DNA from: Arsenicibacter rosenii | GTDB taxonomy: Bacteria; Bacteroidota; Bacteroidia; Cytophagales; Spirosomataceae | NCBI RefSeq assembly: GCF_001870735.1 | Contig: NZ_MORL01000029.1 | Coordinates: forward strand, 203-64,202 | Direction of reading: 5' to 3' | Length of the DNA: 64,000 bases | Part shown: positions 34,467-43,400 of the stretch, in pieces | Position numbering within the stretch: the stretch's first letter is position 1 | How the letters are laid out: every line of letters starts with the position of its first letter | Program-made: the position numbers and the translations under genes | Notes under the pieces: model-generated | What the model saw: only the letters and a program-made list of their open reading frames with translations | What the model was told of the DNA's origin: nothing | The model's database searches: none

Positions 34467-35150
34467 TTATGATGCTTCGGACATACGGGTGTATACCTCT
34501 TCGAAACCGGCATTCCGCAGGTCCTTGTAGTGGTCGGCGTGATAGATGGCCAGCCGGTCGAGCAGGTGTACCAGAACCGCTTTTTCGCCCTCGGTCAGGG
34601 TACCGAAAGCGATGTCGGCCACGCGGGTCAGTTCGGGAAAACACTGCTGCACGACGGCCATCCCCTGCGGGGTAATCCGGAGCCGTTTCGAGCGCCGGTC
34701 GGTCTCGTCCGGAAACTCTTCGATATACTCCATTTTGATCAGCCGGTTGATGATGTCGATCCCCGACGGAAACTCCGACAGCATCTCATAAATCAGCTCG
34801 CTTTTCTTGGGCGTACCCATCTGCAGCAGCGCCATCAGATAAAGCGGATCGTCGATCCCCTTAAAATTGAGGGGCTGCATGGCTTTTTTGGAATAGATCG
34901 TCGCGTAGCGCGACAGCTTGCCGACCAGGGAGCCCAGCCGCGCATCCATGCTCATGGGCACACTTGCCCGGGGGGCCTGGCTGCTCAGGCTATCGGCCCA
35001 TTGTACCGCATCGGTGGTTGGTGGGGCAAAGGCCGAGTGTTCGGTCAGGTAATGTAAACAAAAATCGGCCAGGCCGGCGTTCGGATGCTGTTCGCTATAG
35101 GCTGCCCACCGATTGACTAACTCAACTAATTTTTTTTCTCCGCTGTCCAT
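34467..35150 (-). CDS. MarR-family transcriptional regulator
   Basis: 227 residues, longer than a typical MarR because of an N-terminal extension of about 60 residues. Winged-helix core: ALLQMGTPKKSELIYEMLSEFPSGIDIINRLIKMEYIEEF and the beta-wing DETDRRSKRLRITPQGMAVVQ. Divergent from the ABC exporter operon, so it is the likely regulator of it. A CTATGATTTCATAG palindrome lies 5 nt upstream of its start codon, and half of it recurs near the exporter start. Ligand unknown. Confidence 0.9.
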   Translation of the reverse strand: MDSGEKKLVELVNRWAAYSEQHPNAGLADFCLHYLTEHSAFAPPTTDAVQWADSLSSQAPRASVPMSMDARLGSLVGKLSRYATIYSKKAMQPLNFKGIDDPLYLMALLQMGTPKKSELIYEMLSEFPSGIDIINRLIKMEYIEEFPDETDRRSKRLRITPQGMAVVQQCFPELTRVADIAFGTLTEGEKAVLVHLLDRLAIYHADHYKDLRNAGFEEVYTRMSEAS

Positions 35151-35154
35151 TATA

Positions 35155-35168
35155 CTATGATTTCATAG
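35155..35168 (-). promoter_or_regulatory. Palindromic operator candidate at the marR-type gene start
   Basis: CTATGA-TT-TCATAG is a perfect dyad immediately before the regulator start codon (35150). MarR proteins bind such short palindromes, so autoregulation is likely. Confidence 0.55.
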
Positions 35169-35624
35169 CTTTTGCTATAAATATACGTAAAAAGAGGACA
35201 AAAAGTTTTAGGTTAGCTAGTAATGGGAAGAGGTTCAGGCGTTTGTTGTTAAGGACCCAAGGCTAAAATCCGGTTGTTGATAATGGCAAGCCCGCCTTTA
35301 TAATGGTTTAGGTATAAATGGCAGTAAAACAATAAGATGATGGTTTGTTACCAACACTGACTGAATAACAAGCTAAACGTATTACTGGAAGTGCTCTCTG
35401 AAATGCCTAAAAGGCAGGGTTGAGAATGACCGAAAACACCCGGGTTTTGACAGATTAAATACCTGCCTGTTCCTATAGGAAGACTGATCTGTTAACAATT
35501 CCGGGTAGGTGGCCCCCCGGTTAAATTCATAAGATCTTGTCCCTGAAAAAGGCCTTTCCTTTCGCCACCGTAAAAAATTCTTCCTCCCTATACTTACTTT
35601 TAAAACCTTTTTACTTCATTACGG

Positions 35625-35632
35625 TTTCATAG
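35625..35632 (+). promoter_or_regulatory. Operator half-site before the exporter operon
   Basis: TTTCATAG repeats the right half of the dyad at 35155-35168 (GATTTCATAG there, GGTTTCATAG here), 29 nt upstream of the ABC ATPase start. Confidence 0.4.
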
Positions 35633-35661
35633 TAAAAATAATTAATAGCCGTTTATAAGCT

Positions 35662-36345
35662 ATGATTGCAGAGCTTAAGTCTGTAGGGAAAGAATACAAA
35701 ACGGGGGACCAGACCATTGTGGCGCTGCAACCGACGTCGCTTACTCTGAATGAAGGTGAGTTGCTGCTCATCATCGGGCCGTCGGGGTCTGGTAAGACGA
35801 CCTTGTTGTCGTTGCTCGGCTGTGTCATTTATCCGAGTTACGGGGATTTGTGGGTCGACGGAAAGCATGTGAACAAACTGAACGCATCGGAGCTGGCCCA
35901 GCTCCGGCTGAACACCATCGGCTTTGTTTTCCAGAACTTTAACCTGCTGGCCCCGCTGACGGCGGAAGAAAACGTGATGATGCCGCTCCAGTTGCAGGGG
36001 GTCAACGCACGCGAGGCCCGTCAACGCACCGAGGAGGCCCTGGCCATTGTGGGCATGACCGACCGGCGCAAAAACCTGCCCAAAGCCCTCTCGGGCGGGC
36101 AGCAGCAGCGCATTGCCGTGGCGCGTGCGCTGGTGACTAACCCCAAACTCGTCCTCTGCGACGAACCCACGGCCTCGCTCGACAAAAACTCCATGGGCGT
36201 GGTCATGAACGAACTGCGGCAACTCGCCGATCAGGGCAAATCGGTGGCCGTCGTCACCCACGACCCGCGCCTGAAAAGCTACGCCCACCGCATTGTGGAG
36301 GTCGAAAACGGCGAGGTGACCGAAGTAAGCGGGTTCGACGCCTGA
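35662..36345 (+). CDS. ABC transporter ATPase (MacB/LolD/DevA type)
   Basis: 227 residues. Walker A GPSGSGKT (39-46), Q-loop Gln91 in GFVFQNFNLL, signature LSGGQ (143-147), Walker B LVLCDEPTASLD with D167/E168. The size and sequence are those of ATPases that drive FtsX/MacB-type permeases. First gene of a four-gene exporter operon (35-nt gap to the adaptor gene) under probable control of the divergent MarR regulator. Confidence 0.95.
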   Translation: MIAELKSVGKEYKTGDQTIVALQPTSLTLNEGELLLIIGPSGSGKTTLLSLLGCVIYPSYGDLWVDGKHVNKLNASELAQLRLNTIGFVFQNFNLLAPLTAEENVMMPLQLQGVNAREARQRTEEALAIVGMTDRRKNLPKALSGGQQQRIAVARALVTNPKLVLCDEPTASLDKNSMGVVMNELRQLADQGKSVAVVTHDPRLKSYAHRIVEVENGEVTEVSGFDA

Positions 36346-36380
36346 ACGAAAAAGAACAACGAGGAGATCTATACGCTATC

Positions 36381-37352
36381 ATGAAACGACTACCTATACT
36401 GTGTATCGCGCTGGGGTTGCTCGCCTGCGGGGGCAAAGACGACAGCGCCAAAAACAAAGCCGCTACCGATTCGCTGACCACCACCCGAAAGCCGGTTTCG
36501 GTCAACGAGGTGCTGGGCATCGCCATCATTGAACCCGAAGCGCTCATTACGGAGCTGTCGGCGGAGACCGGCGGCCTGATCCGTGACGTGAAGGTGAACA
36601 TCGGCGATAAACTGACCAAAGGCCAGACCATTCTGGTGCTCGACAATGCCGTCGAGTCGGCACAGTTGCGGCAGGCGACCACCAAAATCGGGACGCAGCA
36701 GGATGCTATCGAAGCCGCCCGCCAGAACCTGAACAAGCTCCGCCTGCAGCTGACCAAAGCACAGGCCGATCTGCAGCGCGACGAAAAGCTCTTTAAAGGC
36801 AACGCGCTGACTCAGAAAGAACTCGAAGACTCCCGCTATACGGTAGCGGATGTGCAGCAGCAGATTAACGCCGCCGAAGCCGAACTCAAACAAAGCCAGA
36901 GCCGGATTACCGAACTCAGGGCCGACATCGGCTATTACAACACGGTGCAGGGACAAAAAACGGTGAAGGCCCCCGCCGATGGCACGCTGCTGTCGCTCGA
37001 CGCGAAGGTTGGCCAATACCTGACCACGAACCAGTCGATCGGGGAGTTTGCACCGGCGGGTCCGCTGATTGCCCTGACAGAAATCGATGAGCTGTTTGCG
37101 ATTAAAATAAAAGTCGGGCAGAAGGCTATTATCCGGCCACAGGGCAGCAACGAAGTTCTGACGACGGGGACGGTAGTCCTGACCTCGCCCTACCTGCGCA
37201 AGAAATCCCTGTTTTCGGATAATACCGGTAATCTGGAAGACCGGCGGGTCCGGGAGGTGCGGGTGAAAATCGACGAGCCCGACAAGGTGCTGATCGGAGC
37301 CCGCGTCGAATGTCTCATTCAGGTAGGCAATCAGTCGGCTGCTCAGCCATAG
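36381..37352 (+). CDS. HlyD/DevB-type periplasmic adaptor lipoprotein
   Basis: 323 residues. The lipobox LGLLAC (Cys16) anchors it to the inner membrane. Biotinyl-lipoyl-like halves flank a long helical hairpin: LSAETGGLIRDVKVNIGDKLTKGQTILVLDN, coiled coil at about 95-180 (QDAIEAARQNLNKLRLQLTKAQADLQRDEKLFKG), then VKAPADGTLLSLDAKVGQYL. It bridges the permease and TolC. Spacing to the permease is 12 nt. Confidence 0.93.
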   Translation: MKRLPILCIALGLLACGGKDDSAKNKAATDSLTTTRKPVSVNEVLGIAIIEPEALITELSAETGGLIRDVKVNIGDKLTKGQTILVLDNAVESAQLRQATTKIGTQQDAIEAARQNLNKLRLQLTKAQADLQRDEKLFKGNALTQKELEDSRYTVADVQQQINAAEAELKQSQSRITELRADIGYYNTVQGQKTVKAPADGTLLSLDAKVGQYLTTNQSIGEFAPAGPLIALTEIDELFAIKIKVGQKAIIRPQGSNEVLTTGTVVLTSPYLRKKSLFSDNTGNLEDRRVREVRVKIDEPDKVLIGARVECLIQVGNQSAAQP

Positions 37353-37364
37353 CCCCCTCCGCGT

Positions 37365-38489
37365 ATGTTAAAAACGGCGTTTAAGTTCATAAAATACGAT
37401 AAGCCCAAGTCGATCGGTGCGTTGGCGGGCATTATCATTTCGGTGTTTCTGATCGGGCAGCAGGCAGGGGTGTTTATCTTCCTGACCGATGCCATGAAGA
37501 GCCTGGTGGCTAATAATCAGGACTATATCTGGGTGACCGACGAAACCACCCGCAACGCCAACCAACTGTCGCCTCTGGATGTCCGGAAGGGCCGTGAGAT
37601 TGCGTCGTTGCCGGGCGTTGAGCGCGTGTATCCGGTGGTGATCGCGTCGGGGGCCGCTAAGTTTGCCAACGGAGCGATTGGCGGCCTGGCCCTGATCGGC
37701 TCCGAAGCGCCGGATTTTGTCGGCGGACCGTGGCGGCTCTATACCGCCCGCAAGGAAGATATGCTGCCCGAAGGAGCCATCCTGACCGATTTCTACGATG
37801 CCAAAGCCCTCGGCGGGCTGAAAGAAGGCGACTACTTCGAAGTAAACGGCAAGAAGGTGTACAACGCCGGGCTCACCAAAGGGGTGCGCGGCTTCGGAGC
37901 GGGGACCTACACGTTCACAACCATTGAGCGCGCCCGTGCGCTGACCGGTTTTTCGAACGACAAGGTCAGTTTTTACCTCGTCAAATGGAAGGCCGGGACC
38001 GATCCGGCAGCGGTTATTCAGGCCATTAATCAGACCATCAACGGGGTGCGGGCGTGGGATGCCGAAGATTTTGCCCAAACGACGGTAAAAACCGTACTGG
38101 CGACGAACGGCATTGCAGCCTCGTTCGGCAGCCTCATTGGTTTCGCGATCATTTCGGGGCTGGTCATCATTGGCCTGACGCTTTATTCGGCGGCCATCGA
38201 CCGGATCAAGGACTACGGTACACTCAAGGCCATCGGGGCGACCAACGGCTACATCCGCCGCCTGATTCTGACGCAGGCGCTCCTGTTTGCCCTGCTGGGT
38301 TATGTGGTCGGGCGGCTGCTGGTGGAGGGCTTCCGGTTTGGCATTGCCCAGTCGGGCACGCTGTTTTATTTCCCTGCCTGGTTCGAATATGCGCTGTTTG
38401 CCATTACGCTTTTCATTTCGCTGGGCGGTAGTCTGTTCGCCATCCGGCGGATCACGGCGCTGGAACCTGCTCAGGTGTTCAGGGGGTAG
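37365..38489 (+). CDS. FtsX/DevC-type ABC permease
   Basis: 374 residues. An N-terminal membrane helix (IGALAGIIISVFLIGQQAGVF), a large periplasmic domain (about 50-240) and three C-terminal membrane helices (about 250-275, 300-320, 335-360). The C-terminus IRRITALEPAQVFRG is the typical coupling segment ending in A-x-V-FRG. Resembles heterocyst DevC and other exporters of lipids or drugs; the substrate is unknown. Confidence 0.93.
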   Translation: MLKTAFKFIKYDKPKSIGALAGIIISVFLIGQQAGVFIFLTDAMKSLVANNQDYIWVTDETTRNANQLSPLDVRKGREIASLPGVERVYPVVIASGAAKFANGAIGGLALIGSEAPDFVGGPWRLYTARKEDMLPEGAILTDFYDAKALGGLKEGDYFEVNGKKVYNAGLTKGVRGFGAGTYTFTTIERARALTGFSNDKVSFYLVKWKAGTDPAAVIQAINQTINGVRAWDAEDFAQTTVKTVLATNGIAASFGSLIGFAIISGLVIIGLTLYSAAIDRIKDYGTLKAIGATNGYIRRLILTQALLFALLGYVVGRLLVEGFRFGIAQSGTLFYFPAWFEYALFAITLFISLGGSLFAIRRITALEPAQVFRG

Positions 38490-38531
38490 GGTCGAGCGAA
38501 AAGCAATACATGTTTAAGAGACTATTTAACT

Positions 38532-39851
38532 ATGAGAAACAGCATTTATATAGTTGCTTATCTGGTTTGCTGGCTGACAGGCAGCGCCCTTGCGCAGACG
38601 CCGGTTACGCTGGAGGAGGCCCTGCGGCTGGGGCAGGAAAACCGGCTGGAACTGAAGGGCGGGCAACTCCAGCTTCGCATTGCCGAAGGACAGGAGGCCA
38701 AACGGCAGGCGGGCTGGTTGCCGCAGGTCAACGCATCGGCCGATTTGCGGTGGAATACGCAGATTCAGACGAGTGTGCTGAAAGATGCTCCCTTTGCCAA
38801 CGGGCAGGATGTACGGGTAAAATTCGGGGTGCCGTTTAACAATCTGCTGGGCGCACAGGCCGACCAGAAAATTTATGACGCCCAGTCACGGGTAGACCGG
38901 AAACTAAACCAGGTCGGCGTGGAAAGTGAACAGGCCGGTCTGGAAAAACTCCGTATCGACGTCAGACAGCAGATTACCGAAGCCTACTATCAGGCGGTGT
39001 TCAACCGCGAAAAACTCCGGTTGTCGGAAGGCGCCCGGCAACGGGCACAGCGGTATCTGGAGCAGGCACAGACGCGCTTCGACGCCGGTTCGCTGCTCAA
39101 AACCGATTTCGATCGCTTTGGGCTTGACCTGAGCAACGCCGAACTGACTCACCGCAACAACCAGCGGGAGTATGCACTGAGTCTGGACAATCTGCGCTAC
39201 CGGCTGAACGTACCGGAGAGCCAGCCGGTGGTGCCCGCCGATTCGCTGGGAGCGTTGTTTGCGCAGGAGAAAACCGAAGCCGCGCTTATGGGTGAGCCGG
39301 CACAGCGCATTGAGGTGCGACAGGAGGAACTGAACCGGCAAACCAATCTGCTGAACCAGCAGCGCGAACGGGCACGGCTCTCGCCGACCGTTTCGGCCTA
39401 TGGGGCGTATTATGTCCAGCAATTCAACGATGTCTTTAATCCGTTTACGGCCAATACGTGGTTTCCGTACAACTATCTGGGGCTCAAGGTGAACATTCCG
39501 CTGTTTGATGGCCGGCAGACGCGGCTGAATCAACAGGAGTATAGGTTGCGCGCACAGATCAGTCAGACGACAATTGACCGCATTCGGGCGGATGTGGGTT
39601 ATGAAACGAAAAGTGCCCTGAACGCCCTGGTGCAGGCCCGCGATAATCTGACCGAAACCCGCCGGAATATTACCCAGGCACAGGCCATTCTGGCGGTTGA
39701 CCGGGTGCGTTTCGATGCCGGCACGCTGTTGCTGGCCGACTTCCGGAATAGTGAGTATACCCTGCAAAACGCGGAAAACAATTACCTGAAGGCTGTATAT
39801 GACGTACTGGTCGGGCAGTTACAGCTGAAAAAAGCATTGGGTAAGCTGTAA
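38532..39851 (+). CDS. TolC-family outer-membrane efflux protein
   Basis: 439 residues with a signal peptide (MRNSIYIVAYLVCWLTGSALA). Two repeated helical halves are visible: VTLEEALRLGQENRLEL, the QAEQAGLEKLRIDVRQQITEAYY segment, LEQAQTRFDAGSLLKTDFDRFGLDLSNAE and ILAVDRVRFDAGTLLLADFRNSEYTLQNAENNYLKAVYDVL. Completes the ATPase-adaptor-permease-OMF exporter; the genes are all in one direction with short gaps. Confidence 0.94.
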   Translation: MRNSIYIVAYLVCWLTGSALAQTPVTLEEALRLGQENRLELKGGQLQLRIAEGQEAKRQAGWLPQVNASADLRWNTQIQTSVLKDAPFANGQDVRVKFGVPFNNLLGAQADQKIYDAQSRVDRKLNQVGVESEQAGLEKLRIDVRQQITEAYYQAVFNREKLRLSEGARQRAQRYLEQAQTRFDAGSLLKTDFDRFGLDLSNAELTHRNNQREYALSLDNLRYRLNVPESQPVVPADSLGALFAQEKTEAALMGEPAQRIEVRQEELNRQTNLLNQQRERARLSPTVSAYGAYYVQQFNDVFNPFTANTWFPYNYLGLKVNIPLFDGRQTRLNQQEYRLRAQISQTTIDRIRADVGYETKSALNALVQARDNLTETRRNITQAQAILAVDRVRFDAGTLLLADFRNSEYTLQNAENNYLKAVYDVLVGQLQLKKALGKL

Positions 39852-40169
39852 TACCGGATCAGGTTTATTAGTCCCTGTAATCTATCTGTTAATGAGCTAT
39901 ATAGGTTCGTTAAGCCGGTAGGTTACAGGGACTACTAGTTTTATTCTATAAATTTTGTCTACTTACTTGGAGGTTACACATTTATCCGTTTACCTTTAGG
40001 CCATCATTAATCAGGAAGCCTGCACGTAGTCGTGATTTAGATTAACAGGGGAGACGTGTTCATATACGTTGGTATGTAGATGTTCCGGTGTAGTTATGCT
40101 TAATCAAGGCTGAATTTGCTTGGTAAACTAAAAGGTTATTACTTAATCTAAGTTACTCATAATCGTTAT
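39852..40169. other. Intergenic region between the exporter operon and SusC
   Basis: No gene. Contains the hairpin 39869-39934 and an inverted pair TTAGATTAA (40037-40045) / TTAATCTAA (40143-40151) that may be a regulator site in front of the SusC gene. Confidence 0.45.
39869..39934 (+). terminator. Terminator-like hairpin after tolC
   Basis: TAGTCCCTGTAA and TTACAGGGACTA form a perfect 12-bp stem across a 42-nt loop. TAGTTTTATT follows. It lies 17 nt past the TolC stop. Confidence 0.5.
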
Positions 40170-43100
40170 ATGCAACACATTCTACCTACACATTCCTTTG
40201 ACAGAGGCCGGGTTCGGGACCGGCTTCGCAACCTGGTCTTGTTCGCACTATTTATTTGCCTGGCCTTTTCGGCCCTGGCCCAGAAGCAGATAACCGGTAA
40301 GGTAATCGATGCCGCATCGGGTGACGTTCTGGCGGGGGCTACCGTACAAATCAAGGCGGCTAATCAAGGCGCTACCACGGACGCCGAAGGGCGCTACCGG
40401 CTGAGTATTCCGGCCGATCTCGCATCTCCGGTTCTGATTTTTTCTTTTATCGGCTACCAGCCGCTTGAAGTCGCCGTCGGTAATCGTTCGGTGGTAGATG
40501 TTCGTTTATCCAATGCAACCAATGCCCTCAATGAAGTGGTGGTGGTAGGCTATGGTGTGCAGAACCGGCGGGATATTACCACTGCTATCGGATCGGTGCG
40601 GGCGCGGGATATCGCCAACCAGCCTGTTGTCAGTTTTGATAATGCGCTCGCGGCCCGGATTGCCGGCGTGCAGGTTACCCAAACGTCGGGGGCTCCCGGT
40701 GCTGCGCTGCAAGTGCGGGTCCGGGGAACGGGGTCAATTAGTGCGGGTCTTGATCCACTGTATGTTATTGATGGTGTACCGCTCGCTCGTGATACCAAAT
40801 TCGCAACGGGCAGTACCAATACACAGTTTCCGGATAACCCGATCAATGTGCTGAGCACCATCAATACTGATGACATTGAGAGCATTGAGGTACTGAAAGA
40901 TGCTTCTGCTGCGGCTATTTATGGCTCACGAGGCTCAAACGGCGTCGTGCTGCTGACAACCAAACGGGGTAAGGAAGGGAAGACAACCATAAACTATGAT
41001 ACCTACGCAGGCGTGCAGAATGTGTCTAAAAAGCTCGATTTGCTCAATGCCTATCAGTATGCGACCTTAAACGCCGAGGCCAAAAATAATGCCTACATCG
41101 ACCGTAACCCAACCGGCAAAATCACGGATCCCAATGATGTACGGCAACGGGGTGTTGGCGCACCCAGTACGCTCATTCCGCCTCAGGTTGTCCCCTATTT
41201 GTCCGGGCAGTCCGGATTAACCAACACCGACTGGCAGGATGAAATTTTCCGGTCTGCACCCATTCAGAATCATACGTTATCAATCAGCGGGGGTAATACC
41301 AATGTGCGCTATTTCGTCTCCGGTAATTATTTAGATCAGCGGGGAACGGTCATCAACTCGGGGTATAAGCGCTATGGTGCCCGGGCAAATCTTGATATCA
41401 AAAGCGGACGGCTGACGGTTGGTTTTAACTTAAATCCATCCTACTCGTATCACGATCTCATTAAAGCCGAAGGCCCGTATCTGGCCGATGGCATTATTGG
41501 CCTTGCGGTGCAGATGGCGCCGATCTGGCCTGTTTATAACCCTGATGGTACGTATAATTTCGACGCCAACGGCTGGGGATACGGTGCTACGTCTATCCTG
41601 AATCCGGTGGCGATTGCCCGGGAAGTGAAAGACAAACTAGGCCAGCTGCGCCTGCTGGGAAACGCGTATGCCCAGTATGATATTGCTGCCGGGCTCTCGT
41701 ATCGGCTGAGCCTTGGGGGAGACATTAATAATTTCCAGCGCGATTACTACCGGCCGTCTACGGTTGAAATCCGTGACCGTAAGGGGCCGTCTATCCCAAC
41801 GGGCTTTTCCCGGACCCAAAATGCCATCAACTGGCTGATGGAGCATACCCTGAATTACAACCGGTCGTTCGGGAAACACAATGTGTCGACGCTACTCGGT
41901 TTCTCGGCCCAGAAAGACCGCCGAACGGCCACGGAGCTGACAGCGACCAACTTCCCGAACGATCTGGTGCAAACCCTGAATGCCGGGCAGGTATCGGCGG
42001 GCGGGTCCGACATTCAGGAATGGTCACTGCTGTCGTATCTGGGTCGTGTTCAGTACGATTACGCCGGGAAATACCTGCTGTCAGGGGCTATTCGGGCGGA
42101 TGCCTCATCGCGGTTCGGAGCCGCCAATCGCTGGGGCTATTTCCCGAGTATATCCGCTGGCTGGAACATCTCGCAGGAGTCGTTCCTGAAGAATGCCTCG
42201 TGGGTCAACGACCTGAAAATCCGGGCGAGTTATGGCCTTACCGGAAACTTCCAGATTCCGAATTATGGCTCCGTCAGTTTGCTGAACTACCAGAATTATA
42301 TCCTTGGATCCGATGTGCTGGTCAGTGGGTTGGCTCCCGGCAACTCTGCCAATGACCGGCTGAAGTGGGAAACAACGGCTATGTTCGATGTTGGGTTTGA
42401 TGCTAATTTCTTCCGTAATCAATTGACCCTGACCGTTGATTATTACAATGCCAACACGTCTAACTTGTTGTTGAATGTACCGGTCCCGCGTGCCTCAGGG
42501 TTCAGTACAGAACTACAGAATATCGGTAAAGTCAACAACCAGGGGCTTGAAGTTACGCTTGGTACTCAGCAAACCTTCGGGCGTTTCCGGTGGAATGCCA
42601 GTGCCAACATCGCCACCAATCAAAATAAAGTAAAAGCCCTGGGGCCGTCCGGCGATCCGATCATCGTGTCGGGCGGGGTCGCGGGAGCGCAGTTTATTAC
42701 CCGCATTGGCGAACCCATCGGCCAATACTGGACCATGCAGCTTGACGGTGTTTTCCGGAATCAGGCCGCTGTTGATGCCTACCCGCATACGTCTACAACC
42801 AAACCGGGCGATTTCAAATTTGTCGACATAAACAAAGATGGTAAAATAGATTTCAGCAGTGACCGGACGGTGACCGGAAGCTATTTCCCTAAATACACAT
42901 TTGGGTTTAACACCAATCTGTCTTATGCTGATTTTGACCTTGGTGCGACCATACAGGGAACTCAGGGCAACAAGATTCTGAACCTGATCCGGCGGTATAT
43001 CTATAACTCCGAAGGGAACGGGAATCAGTTCCGTGGCGCCCTTGACCGGTGGCAGTCAGACACTAATCCCGGTAGCGGGCTGGTCAACCGGGCTAACCGG

Positions 43101-43394
43101 CTGGCAACAGGCTCTAACGGAGAGATTTCGACGTGGCATATCGAAGATGGTTCGTTTGTGCGTATCCGTACGCTGACGCTGGGATACACACTGCCCAAAG
43201 CGCTGCTGCAACGGTTACGGCTGAACCGGGCCCGTCTGTATGTGACCACCCAAAATCCATTTACCTTCACGAAATACAGTGGCTATAACCCTGAGGTGAG
43301 CGCACGGCCTGATAATGCCCTGTCTCCAGGCGAAGATTACGGTACTTACCCCATTGCTCGTACTACCTCTATCGGTCTCAACCTCAGCTTCTGA
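40170..43394 (+). CDS. SusC/RagA-type TonB-linked outer-membrane protein
   Basis: 1074 residues. A signal peptide (LFALFICLAFSALAQ) precedes a carboxypeptidase-regulatory-like domain (about 40-115) and the plug with NEVVVVGYGVQNRRDITTAIGSV and VLKDASAAAIYGSRGSNGVVLLTTKRG, both hallmarks of SusC. The barrel fills the rest and ends in an aromatic residue (TSIGLNLSF). With the SusD-like lipoprotein 6 nt downstream it forms an outer-membrane import complex for a glycan or peptide. No glycoside hydrolase is adjacent, so the substrate is unknown. Confidence 0.95.
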   Translation: MQHILPTHSFDRGRVRDRLRNLVLFALFICLAFSALAQKQITGKVIDAASGDVLAGATVQIKAANQGATTDAEGRYRLSIPADLASPVLIFSFIGYQPLEVAVGNRSVVDVRLSNATNALNEVVVVGYGVQNRRDITTAIGSVRARDIANQPVVSFDNALAARIAGVQVTQTSGAPGAALQVRVRGTGSISAGLDPLYVIDGVPLARDTKFATGSTNTQFPDNPINVLSTINTDDIESIEVLKDASAAAIYGSRGSNGVVLLTTKRGKEGKTTINYDTYAGVQNVSKKLDLLNAYQYATLNAEAKNNAYIDRNPTGKITDPNDVRQRGVGAPSTLIPPQVVPYLSGQSGLTNTDWQDEIFRSAPIQNHTLSISGGNTNVRYFVSGNYLDQRGTVINSGYKRYGARANLDIKSGRLTVGFNLNPSYSYHDLIKAEGPYLADGIIGLAVQMAPIWPVYNPDGTYNFDANGWGYGATSILNPVAIAREVKDKLGQLRLLGNAYAQYDIAAGLSYRLSLGGDINNFQRDYYRPSTVEIRDRKGPSIPTGFSRTQNAINWLMEHTLNYNRSFGKHNVSTLLGFSAQKDRRTATELTATNFPNDLVQTLNAGQVSAGGSDIQEWSLLSYLGRVQYDYAGKYLLSGAIRADASSRFGAANRWGYFPSISAGWNISQESFLKNASWVNDLKIRASYGLTGNFQIPNYGSVSLLNYQNYILGSDVLVSGLAPGNSANDRLKWETTAMFDVGFDANFFRNQLTLTVDYYNANTSNLLLNVPVPRASGFSTELQNIGKVNNQGLEVTLGTQQTFGRFRWNASANIATNQNKVKALGPSGDPIIVSGGVAGAQFITRIGEPIGQYWTMQLDGVFRNQAAVDAYPHTSTTKPGDFKFVDINKDGKIDFSSDRTVTGSYFPKYTFGFNTNLSYADFDLGATIQGTQGNKILNLIRRYIYNSEGNGNQFRGALDRWQSDTNPGSGLVNRANRLATGSNGEISTWHIEDGSFVRIRTLTLGYTLPKALLQRLRLNRARLYVTTQNPFTFTKYSGYNPEVSARPDNALSPGEDYGTYPIARTTSIGLNLSF

Positions 43395-43400
43395 TCTCCC

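Larger units (their letters stand above)
35151..35661. other. Divergent intergenic region, MarR regulator / ABC exporter
   Basis: 511 bp without a credible gene. Contains the operator dyad at 35155-35168, a 12-bp palindrome TTCCTATAGGAA at 35470-35481, and the matching half-site TTTCATAG at 35625-35632 close to the exporter start. Confidence 0.5.

Noticed and set aside
35470-35481. Palindrome TTCCTATAGGAA as an operator
   Set aside because: Far from both start codons (about 190 and 320 nt) and not repeated; not enough to call a site.
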